16,929 nucleotides of DNA from the NCBI GenBank assembly GCA_035264765.1, contig DATFPQ010000307.1:1-16929 (forward strand). The letters run 5' to 3'. This DNA is from DATFPQ01 sp035264765. Its GTDB lineage: Bacteria > Actinomycetota > Actinomycetes > Actinomycetales > Angustibacteraceae. Below, one piece after another: positions 7,151 through 13,463 of this stretch (position 1 is the first letter of the stretch; the number at the start of each line of letters is the position of its first letter). A model generated the notes under the pieces. It was not told where the DNA came from. It saw nothing but the letters and a program-made list of their open reading frames with translations, and did no database searches. Position numbers and translations under genes: made by a program.

Positions 7151-8401
7151 GTGCGCATCCTGATCTGGCACGGCTACCTGCTCGGCGGCACGGGGTCGAA
7201 CGTGTACACCCGCGAGCTGGCCCGGGCCTGGAGCCGGGCCGGCCACGACGTCGTGGTCCTGTGCCAGGAGCCGCACCCCGAGCGCTTCGACCTCGGCGGG
7301 GCGCGCGTCGTGCGACCGGAGATCGACGGCCCCTTGCCGGTGTTCGTGCTGGACCGGTACGAGGACGCCCGGCCCAGGCTGCTGCCGACGATGACCCGGC
7401 CGGAGCTGCAGCACTTCGTCGACCAGAACGTGGCGGCCGTGCGCGCTCAGGGCCCCGCCGACCTGCTGCTGACCAACCACGTGTTGCTGGGCGCCCCGGT
7501 CGGTGCGGCGAGCGGGGTCCCGTACGTCGTCAAGGCGCACGGGTCCGAGCTGGAGTTCTCCATGCGCGGGAACCCGGGGCTGTGCGCGTGGGGACGCCAG
7601 ACGCTCGCCGGGGCCAGGGCCGTGCTCGCCGGGTCGGAGCACGTCGCACGGGTGCTCCACGAGCTGGTGGGCGTCGACCCGGGGGTCGTCCGCGTGGTTC
7701 CGCCCGGCGTCGACGTGGCCCGGCTGCGTCCGCAGCCACGCGAGCAGGCCCTCGCCGCGCTCCTCGCCGAGTGCGCACGCGACCGACCCAACCCGCCCGA
7801 GGCGCACGACGAGCGACGACCCGACGCCGGCAACGCCGAGCGGCTGCGCGCCTTCCTGACCGGCGACCGGCCGACCGTGCTGTACGTCGGCAAGCTGAGT
7901 GCCGAGAAGGGCGTGGCGCTGCTGCTTGAAGCGCTGCGCAAGGTCGACACGCGCGCCGTCGTGGTGGGGTTCGGCCCGGCCCGGGCTGAGCTGGAAGCGG
8001 CCGCGGGTCCGGACGTGCTGTTCACCGGGCCGCTGGAGCACCGGCACCTGGCGCACCTGTGGCCGCTGGCCGACGTCAGCGTGACGCCCTCGGTGTTCCC
8101 CGAGGCCTTCGGCATGGTGGCGGCCGAGGCGGCTGCCTGCGGCTCGGCGCCCTTGGTCGCCAGGCACTCTGGCCTCGCCGAGATCGCCGCGGGGCTGGAG
8201 GAGGAGTACCCGGCGCACCTGCGGCACCTGACCGCGTTCGAGCCGGGCGACGCCGACGACCTGGCTCGGCGGCTGGCCGAGCTGCTGTCGCTGCCGGCGG
8301 CGGACCGAGCGGCGGTGTCCGCCGCGGCCCGGCGGGCTGTGGTGCAGCGCTGGAGCTGGCACCGGGTCGCCGAGGACGTCCTCGCCGCCTCGGCCGTCTG
8401 A
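7151..8401 (+). CDS. GT4-type glycosyltransferase
   Basis: This encodes 416 residues with the two-domain layout of GT-B retaining glycosyltransferases. The N-terminal domain opens with MRILIWHGYLLGGTGSN and a predicted acceptor-side fold to about residue 190. The C-terminal nucleotide-sugar domain begins near PTVLYVGKLSAEKG (241-254), where the YVGKLSAEKG segment is typical of family 4. It includes the E-x7-E donor-binding motif at E318 and E326 (FPEAFGMVAAE). A poorly conserved, charged stretch at about 195-238 separates the domains. The GTG at 7151 is preferred over GTG 7142 because conserved sequence starts there and AGGG is suitably placed. There are no membrane segments, so it is probably cytosolic or peripheral. 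Donor and acceptor cannot be named. The gene is divergent from the GH15 gene, with 173 bases between them. Confidence 0.85.
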   Translation: MRILIWHGYLLGGTGSNVYTRELARAWSRAGHDVVVLCQEPHPERFDLGGARVVRPEIDGPLPVFVLDRYEDARPRLLPTMTRPELQHFVDQNVAAVRAQGPADLLLTNHVLLGAPVGAASGVPYVVKAHGSELEFSMRGNPGLCAWGRQTLAGARAVLAGSEHVARVLHELVGVDPGVVRVVPPGVDVARLRPQPREQALAALLAECARDRPNPPEAHDERRPDAGNAERLRAFLTGDRPTVLYVGKLSAEKGVALLLEALRKVDTRAVVVGFGPARAELEAAAGPDVLFTGPLEHRHLAHLWPLADVSVTPSVFPEAFGMVAAEAAACGSAPLVARHSGLAEIAAGLEEEYPAHLRHLTAFEPGDADDLARRLAELLSLPAADRAAVSAAARRAVVQRWSWHRVAEDVLAASAV

Positions 8402-8431
8402 CCCGCCGGACCCGGCACTCTCCCGCACCGA

Positions 8432-8445
8432 TGCGCATATGTGCA
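8432..8445. repeat. Near-perfect 14-bp palindrome
   Basis: TGCGCATATGTGCA is palindromic except for one G/T pair (8435 and 8442). It lies 31 bases after the glycosyltransferase stop and just before the long inverted repeat. It might be a small operator or part of the neighbouring repeat element. Nothing else supports a function. Confidence 0.3.
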
Positions 8446-8451
8446 GGGCCT

Positions 8452-8519
8452 CTTTGCGCGCGGTATGCCGGTTAGCGCCGGCCACCCAGCCCGGATCCAC
8501 CGGCATACCGCGCGCAAAG
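8452..8519. repeat. Perfect 21-bp inverted repeat with 26-base loop
   Basis: Bases 8452-8472 are the exact reverse complement of 8499-8519; arms begin CTTTGCGCGCGG and end GCATACCGCGCGCAAAG. The loop is 8473-8498. It sits between the end of the glycosyltransferase gene and the second riboswitch, so it could terminate the glycosyltransferase transcript. The long loop and the perfect arms also fit a dispersed palindromic element of the REP or MITE kind. No other copy is visible in the window. Confidence 0.8.
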
Positions 8520-8553
8520 GCGGGGAGCGGGGTGGCCGGTGGGAGCCGTGTGC

Positions 8554-8559
8554 GATGCT
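8554..8559 (+). promoter_or_regulatory. Weak -10-like hexamer before the second riboswitch
   Basis: GATGCT lies seven bases before the first P1 base of the riboswitch (8567), which is the spacing expected for a transcript starting at the aptamer. The match to the consensus is poor and no -35 is visible. It is proposed mainly because the operon must have a promoter between 8401 and 8567. Confidence 0.2.
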
Positions 8560-8564
8560 GGGCC

Positions 8565-8681
8565 TCGACGGCAGCGGAGGAACACCGGTGAGCGGCCCTG
8601 GCGGGCGGCGAGTCCGGGGCGGTCCCGCCACTGTGACCGGGCTCGAGGGGTCCGGGAGCCAGGACATCGGCCGCCGTCGTG
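8565..8681 (+). ncRNA. Cobalamin riboswitch, compact form, upstream of the chelatase-cobOGHIJ operon
   Basis: The core motifs are AGGAACACCGGTG (8578-8590), CGAGTCCGGGGCGGTCCC from 8609, the B12 box GCCACTGT (8627-8634) and GCCAGGAC (8658-8665). P1 pairs 8567-8573 with 8673-8679. Compared with the riboswitch at 105-262 it differs in two ways. An 18-base insertion (8591-8608) splits the GGTG and CGAGTCC halves of the P4 region and can fold into its own small hairpin. The segment between the B12 box and GCCAGG is only about 23 bases, so most peripheral arms are missing. It should control the downstream operon in response to cobalamin. Confidence 0.9.
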
Positions 8682-8682
8682 T

Positions 8683-8707
8683 CCGGACCGGGTTCGTCCC
8701 GGCCCGG
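8683..8707 (+). promoter_or_regulatory. Hairpin following the riboswitch, possible expression platform
   Basis: Bases 8683-8692 pair with 8698-8707 around a TTCGT loop, with a single A/C mismatch (8687 and 8703). The hairpin lies directly after the riboswitch P1 stem and 52 bases before the chelatase start codon. It may act as a terminator-like or folding switch, though no T-run follows. The function is inferred only from position and stability. Confidence 0.4.
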
Positions 8708-8759
8708 CCCCATGACCGGCAGCGGGCGCGGACACCCGCTGGGCGACAAGGACAGGTGC

Positions 8760-10865
8760 ATGGCACTGGCAGCCACCGACCGGCGGACCGGCTATCCCTT
8801 CACGGCCGTCGTCGGTCTGGACGACCTGCGGCTCGCCCTGGTGCTGAGCGCGGTGTCGCCGTCCGTCGGTGGCGTGCTGGTGCGCGGCGAGAAGGGCACG
8901 GCCAAGTCCACGATGGTGCGGGCGCTCGCCACGCTGCTTCCGCCGGTCAGGGTCGTCGACGGCTGCCGGTTCTCTTGCGACCCCGCGGCACCCGACCCGC
9001 TGTGCCCGGACGGCCCCCACCAGGTCGGCGCCGCAGCGTCCGAGCGGCCGGCCCGGCTGGTGGAGCTGCCGGTCGGCGCCACCGAGGACCGCGTGCTCGG
9101 CTCGCTGCACCTCGAGCGGGCGCTGGCGCACGGGGTCACGGCCTACGAGCCCGGCCTGCTGGCCGCCGCTCACCGGGGGCTGCTCTACGTCGACGAGGTC
9201 AACCTGCTCGGCGACCACCTGGTCGACGTCCTGCTGGACGCCGCGGCGATGGGTCGCTCGACCGTCGAGCGGGAGGGGGTCTCGGCGTCGCACGCGGCCC
9301 GGTTCGTGCTCGTCGGCACCATGAACCCCGAGGAGGGCGAGCTGCGGCCGCAGCTGCTCGACCGCTTCGGCCTCACCGTCGAGGTGGCAGCCAGCCGCGA
9401 CCCAGCCGTCCGCGTCGAGGTGGTGCGGCGCCGGCTCGCCTACGAGGCGGACCCCGAGGGCTTCGCCGCCCGCTGGGCGCAGGACGAGGACGCGCTCGCT
9501 CGGCGGGTCGCGCGCGCCCAGGCCCTGCTGCCGGACGTCGTCCTGCCGGACGCCGCGCTGCGCCAGGTGGCCGAGGTCTGCGCGTCGTTCGGCGTGGACG
9601 GCATGCGCGCCGACCTCGTGACCGCGCGGGCCGCGCTGGCCCACGCCGCGTGGAACGGCCGGCGGGTCGTCGAGACCGAGGACGTGCGCGCCGCCGCTCG
9701 GCTCGCGCTGCCGCACCGGGCCCGCCGGGACCCCTTCGACGCCCCCGGCTTGGACGAGGAGCGGCTGGAGCAGGCCCTTGACGCCGCCGCGCCGGAGGAC
9801 CCGGACAAGGACCCGCAGGGCCCGGACGACGGCCCGCCCGGACCGGACGGCGGCCCCGGTGGCGGCCCGGACGGTGGCCCCCATGGCGGCCCGGACACGG
9901 CTCCCAACCCTGCCCCGCAGACCGCTCCGGCGGATGGCACGACCGCGGACGGCAGCACCGAGGCGCAGAGCCCGGCCGATCCAGCGCGGAGGGGCGCACC
10001 GCAGCCCAGCACGGCCGAGGCGGGGGAGCCGTACCGCGCCCGGTTGCTGGCCGTGCCGGGGTCGGGTGCCGGCGTGGCCGGGCGTCGCAGCCGCGCGCTG
10101 ACGAGCAGCGGACGCACCATCGGCTCGCGTCGCCCGGACGTCGGGGAGCACGGGCGTCCGCACCTGCTGGCCACGCTCACCGCCGCCGCGCCGCACCAGC
10201 GGGCGCGAGGTCGCCTGGGACGCGGCCTCGTGGTCACCGGCGCCGACCTTCGGCTTCCCGTCCGTGAGGGCCGTGAGGGCAACCTGGTGCTGCTCGCCGT
10301 CGACGCCAGCGGGTCGATGGCCGCCCGCCACCGGCTGCGCGAGGTCAAGACCGCCGTCCTGTCGCTGCTGCTCGACGCCTACCAGCGGCGGGACAAGGTC
10401 GGGGTCGTCACCTTCCGCGGCGGCGGCGCCGAGGTCGTGCTGCCGCCGACCTCCAGCGTCGAGGCCGCCGCCGCGCGGCTGCGGCACCTGCAGGCCGGCG
10501 GCCGGACGCCGCTGGCCGAGGGGCTGCTGGCATCCGCCGAGGTTCTGCGGGTGGAGGCCCTCAAGGACCCCAACCGTCGCCCGCTGCTCGTCGTCGTCAC
10601 CGACGGCCGCGCCACCGCCGGGTCGGACGCCTTGGCCCGGTCGATGCGGGCGGCGGCGCTGCTGCGCAGCCGCGGCGTGGCCGGGGTCGTCGTCGACTGC
10701 GAGGACCGTGGCGTCGGCCGGGTGAGTCTCGGGCTGGCGGGACGGCTGGCGGACGCCCTCGGCGCGGAGCACCTGGAGCTCGGCGAGGTGGCGGCCGCCA
10801 CGCTGACCAGCGCCGTCCGCGAACGCGGTGTCCGTCGTCCCGCCGGGCAGCGGGGGGTGGCCTGA
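8760..10865 (+). CDS. Fused ChlI-ChlD-type chelatase ATPase, putative CobN partner
   Basis: This encodes 701 residues joining an AAA+ ATPase to a von Willebrand A domain. The AAA+ part has Walker A GEKGTAKST (43-51), Walker B LLYVDE (141-146), the GTMNPEEG sensor region (186-193) and LLDRFG (199-204). A Pro/Gly/Asp-rich linker runs from about 341 to 420, with repeated GPDGGP-like units. The VWA part has the metal-binding DASGS motif (515-519), the Thr of GGRTP (583) and VTDG (613-616). Such proteins are annotated as magnesium chelatase subunit D/I. In actinobacterial cobalamin loci they are thought to energise CobN in place of CobS and CobT. The ATG at 8760 has AAGGA seven bases upstream. The earlier in-frame GTG (8679) overlaps the riboswitch, and ATG 8712 lacks conserved sequence behind it. 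The stop overlaps the cobO start by one base. Confidence 0.9.
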   Translation: MALAATDRRTGYPFTAVVGLDDLRLALVLSAVSPSVGGVLVRGEKGTAKSTMVRALATLLPPVRVVDGCRFSCDPAAPDPLCPDGPHQVGAAASERPARLVELPVGATEDRVLGSLHLERALAHGVTAYEPGLLAAAHRGLLYVDEVNLLGDHLVDVLLDAAAMGRSTVEREGVSASHAARFVLVGTMNPEEGELRPQLLDRFGLTVEVAASRDPAVRVEVVRRRLAYEADPEGFAARWAQDEDALARRVARAQALLPDVVLPDAALRQVAEVCASFGVDGMRADLVTARAALAHAAWNGRRVVETEDVRAAARLALPHRARRDPFDAPGLDEERLEQALDAAAPEDPDKDPQGPDDGPPGPDGGPGGGPDGGPHGGPDTAPNPAPQTAPADGTTADGSTEAQSPADPARRGAPQPSTAEAGEPYRARLLAVPGSGAGVAGRRSRALTSSGRTIGSRRPDVGEHGRPHLLATLTAAAPHQRARGRLGRGLVVTGADLRLPVREGREGNLVLLAVDASGSMAARHRLREVKTAVLSLLLDAYQRRDKVGVVTFRGGGAEVVLPPTSSVEAAAARLRHLQAGGRTPLAEGLLASAEVLRVEALKDPNRRPLLVVVTDGRATAGSDALARSMRAAALLRSRGVAGVVVDCEDRGVGRVSLGLAGRLADALGAEHLELGEVAAATLTSAVRERGVRRPAGQRGVA

Positions 10866-11479
10866 TGCCGCAGGGTCAGCCGGTGGCGGTGCCGCAGGAC
10901 GGCTTGACCACCCGACAGCGCCGCAACCGCCCGCTCGTCGTCGTCCACACCGGGCCGATGAAGGGCAAGTCCACGGCCGCGTTCGGCCTCGCCCTGCGGG
11001 GCTGGAACCAGGGCTGGGACATCGGCGTGTTCCAGTTCGTCAAGAGCGCGAAGTGGAAGGTCGGCGAGGAGGCCGCGATGCGGGCGCTCGGCCGCGTGCA
11101 CGAGCAGACCGGCGAGGGCGGCCCGGTCGAGTGGCACAAGATGGGGGAGGGCTGGTCGTGGTCGCGCAAGGCCGGCACCGAGGAGGACCACGCCGCCGCC
11201 GCGCTCGAGGGCTGGCGGGAGATCCAGCGACGGATCGCCGCCCAGCGGCACGACCTGTACGTGCTGGACGAGTTCACCTACCCGATGAAGTGGGGCTGGG
11301 TCGACGTCGACGAGGTCGTCGCCACGCTGCGCGAGCGGCCCGGCCACCAGCACGTCGTCATCACCGGACGCGACGCCGACCCCCGGCTCGTCGAGGCCGC
11401 TGACCTGGTCGTCGAGATGACCAAGGTGAAGCACCCGATGGACGCCGGGGCGAAGGGTCAGCGCGGCATCGAGTGGTGA
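10865..11479 (+). CDS. cobO: Cob(I)yrinic acid a,c-diamide adenosyltransferase CobO
   Basis: This 204-residue enzyme transfers the adenosyl group of ATP to Co(I) corrinoid, forming the Co-C bond. The P-loop is GPMKGKST (30-37), preceded by the VVVHT strand. The family blocks RGWNQGWDIGVFQFVKSAKW (45-64), LYVLDEFTYPMKWGW (131-145) and the C-terminal EMTKVKHPMDAGAKGQRGIEW (184-204) are all present, so the protein is complete. The third P-loop position is Met where many homologues have Gly; this keeps the GKST core. The first 20 residues, rich in Gln and Arg, are a variable extension. The ATG overlaps the chelatase TGA by one base (TGATG), which indicates translational coupling. It is the only late-pathway gene in this operon; no cobB follows it. 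Confidence 0.96.
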   Translation: MPQGQPVAVPQDGLTTRQRRNRPLVVVHTGPMKGKSTAAFGLALRGWNQGWDIGVFQFVKSAKWKVGEEAAMRALGRVHEQTGEGGPVEWHKMGEGWSWSRKAGTEEDHAAAALEGWREIQRRIAAQRHDLYVLDEFTYPMKWGWVDVDEVVATLRERPGHQHVVITGRDADPRLVEAADLVVEMTKVKHPMDAGAKGQRGIEW

Positions 11480-12810
11480 GTGCGGCGGGAAAGGTCTCGG
11501 TGCGCGACCGTCCGGACGCGTGCCCCGGCGCGCTGCGCACCCATCGTGCGGCCGACGGCCTGCTGGTGCGGCTGCGGCTGCCGGGCGGCCGGATGACGTC
11601 GATGTCCGCGCGCGGCCTCGCGGGCGTGGCCGAGCGGCACGGCGACGGGGCCGTGCACCTGACCTCGCGTGGCAACGTCCAGCTACGGGGGGTCCGCGAG
11701 GTGGACGGCGGCGCCGATCCCGCTCTGGTCGCGGACGTCCGAGCCTGCGGGCTGCTGCCGTCGCTGTCGCACGAGCTGGTTCGAAACGTGGTCGCGTCAC
11801 CCCTGTCGGGGCTGATCGGCGGTCGGGTGGACGTCGGGCCGCTGGTGGCCGCCGTCGACCGCGTCCTGTGCGCCGACCCGGCGCTCGCGACGCTGCCCGG
11901 GCGCTTCCTGGTCGCGCTCGACGACGGCACCGGCGACGTCGCCGGACTCGACGCCGACCTCACCTGGTGGGCGCAGGACGACGGCAGCGGCGCCCTGCTG
12001 GTCGGTGGGGTCGACACGGGGTGGCGGGTCCCGCCCGACCGGGTGCCGAGTGTTGTCGTCGAGGTGGCCCACGAGTTCCTGCGCGCCCGTGGCGACGGCG
12101 GTGCCTGGCACGTCGGTGAGCTTCCGGAGGGCGCCGCCGGCTTCGCGGAGCTGCTCGGTCGCGGTCGCGGCGGCGCGCCGGACGGGTTGCGGCCGCCCGG
12201 GGTGGTGGCCGGGTTGCGCCCGCCCGGGCCGGCGGCCGGCCTGCCGGTGCTCGGTGCGGTGCGCCAGGACGACGGGAGGTTCACGGTCGCGGCCCTCGTG
12301 TCCCTCGGGCGGCTGGAGTCCCAGGGGCTGCGGCTGCTCGCCGACCTAGCGGACCTGGGCGCTGGGCGGTTGGTCGTGACGCCGTGGCGGGAGATCGTGC
12401 TGCCGGGCGTCGCGCCTGAGCACGTCGCGGAGGTTGCCTGGCGGGTGGCCGCGGCGGGCCTGGTGACCGAGCCGGCGTCGCCGTGGCGGAGGGTCACGGC
12501 GTGCGTGGGGCGGCCGTCCTGCGGCCGCGCGCTGGCCGACGTCCGGACCCTTGCCGCGCAGACCGTCGAGGCACTGTCCCCGGACGGTCCAGTGCGCGTG
12601 CACCTGGCGGGTTGCGAGCGGCGGTGCGGCCGGCCGTCGTTGGCCCACCGTGAGGTGGTTGCCACCAGCGCCGGGTGCGAGGTCGCGGACGTCGGCCCGG
12701 TGTCGTCGGGGCCGGAGCGGAGCGGGCGTCCGGTGGCGCTGCTGCCCGCCGACGTCCCCGCCGCGCTCTCCACATCCGACACCTGCACCCGTACGAGCGA
12801 GGACAAGTGA
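11476..12810 (+). CDS. cobG: Precorrin-3B synthase CobG
   Basis: CobG is an oxygen-dependent monooxygenase with siroheme/Fe-S ancestry that converts precorrin-3A to precorrin-3B, and it marks the aerobic pathway. The 444 residues have the sulfite/nitrite reductase-like layout. RDRPDACPGALRTHRAADGL near the N-terminus starts the first ferredoxin-like half. HLTSRGNVQLRGV (about 61-73) is the conserved siroheme-side motif. The cluster cysteines are in TACVGRPSC (C343, C349) and HLAGCERRC (C380, C384). Residues about 237-254 are a 9-residue tandem repeat (GLRPPGVVA/GLRPPGPAA) not expected in the family core. GTG 11476 overlaps the cobO stop as GTGA; GTG 11473 is an equally possible start. No good Shine-Dalgarno is visible, consistent with coupled translation. 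The last 35 residues are a variable tail. Confidence 0.93.
   Translation: MSAAGKVSVRDRPDACPGALRTHRAADGLLVRLRLPGGRMTSMSARGLAGVAERHGDGAVHLTSRGNVQLRGVREVDGGADPALVADVRACGLLPSLSHELVRNVVASPLSGLIGGRVDVGPLVAAVDRVLCADPALATLPGRFLVALDDGTGDVAGLDADLTWWAQDDGSGALLVGGVDTGWRVPPDRVPSVVVEVAHEFLRARGDGGAWHVGELPEGAAGFAELLGRGRGGAPDGLRPPGVVAGLRPPGPAAGLPVLGAVRQDDGRFTVAALVSLGRLESQGLRLLADLADLGAGRLVVTPWREIVLPGVAPEHVAEVAWRVAAAGLVTEPASPWRRVTACVGRPSCGRALADVRTLAAQTVEALSPDGPVRVHLAGCERRCGRPSLAHREVVATSAGCEVADVGPVSSGPERSGRPVALLPADVPAALSTSDTCTRTSEDK
12184..12237 (+). repeat. Tandem 27-bp repeat inside cobG
   Basis: Two adjacent 27-base units (12184-12210 and 12211-12237) match at 23 of 27 positions. They encode GLRPPGVVA and GLRPPGPAA, and a partial third unit begins with GLP. 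The repeat falls in the linker between the two halves of CobG, where length change would be tolerated. Confidence 0.75.
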
Positions 12811-13463
12811 CATCTGACGTGAGCCCGCAGACGCGTCCGCTCGACTACGTACGGGACGGAGCCGAGATCTACCGGCAGTCCTTCGCCAAGATCCGGGCGG
12901 AGGCCGACCTGTCCGGACTCTCCGCCGATCTGGCAACGGTTGTCGTGAGGATGATCCATGCCTGCGGCATGGTCGACCTCGTGGACGACGTCGAGGCCTC
13001 GCCCGGCGTGGTCGCGACCGCTCGCGCCGCCCTGCGAGCCGGTGCGCCGGTGCTGTGCGACGCGCAGATGGTGGCGGCGGGCATCACCCGTCGTCGCTTG
13101 CCGCGCGATAACTCCGTTGTGTGCACGCTCTCGGAGCCGGGGGTCCTCGAGCTGGCGGCGCGGCTCGGCACCACGCGCAGCGCGGCGGCGCTGGAGCTGT
13201 GGCGGCCGCTGCTGGACGGTGCGGTCGTCGCGGTCGGCAACGCGCCGACCGCGCTGTTCCACCTGCTGGAGATGGTCGCTGCCGGTGGCCCGCGGCCGGC
13301 GGCGGTGCTCGGCCTGCCGGTCGGCTTCATCGGTGCAGCCGAGTCCAAGGCGGCGCTGGCGGCGAACGACGCCGGCCTGCCGTACCTCGTGGTGCACGGT
13401 CGACGGGGCGGAAGCGCGATGGCCGTCGCGGCGGTCAACGCGATCGCGGACGAGCGGGAGTGA
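12807..13463 (+). CDS. cobH: Precorrin-8X methylmutase CobH
   Basis: CobH moves the methyl group from C-11 to C-12 of precorrin-8X to make hydrogenobyrinate. The protein is 218 residues, the usual size. It contains PLDYVRDGAEIYRQSFAKIR (11-30), the catalytic histidine in VRMIHACGMVDL (H51), CDAQMVAAGI (84-93), VGNAPTALFHLLEM (143-156), PVGFIGAAESK (171-181) and GRRGGSAMAVAAVNA (198-212), so it appears intact. The start is GTG 12807, overlapping the cobG stop as GTGA. GAGGA at 12799-12803 lies just upstream. The same frame is open further upstream, but that part lies within cobG and shows no CobH similarity. Confidence 0.95.
   Translation: MTSDVSPQTRPLDYVRDGAEIYRQSFAKIRAEADLSGLSADLATVVVRMIHACGMVDLVDDVEASPGVVATARAALRAGAPVLCDAQMVAAGITRRRLPRDNSVVCTLSEPGVLELAARLGTTRSAAALELWRPLLDGAVVAVGNAPTALFHLLEMVAAGGPRPAAVLGLPVGFIGAAESKAALAANDAGLPYLVVHGRRGGSAMAVAAVNAIADERE

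Noticed and set aside
8679..8759. Earlier starts for the chelatase gene (GTG 8679, ATG 8712)
   Set aside because: The first lies inside the riboswitch P1 stem; the added residues are not conserved-looking, and ATG 8760 has a properly spaced AAGGA.
9800..9980. Repetitive GGCCCGGACGG-like units as a CRISPR or mobile repeat
   Set aside because: They encode the Pro/Gly/Asp linker of the fused chelatase in frame; there is no repeat-spacer regularity.
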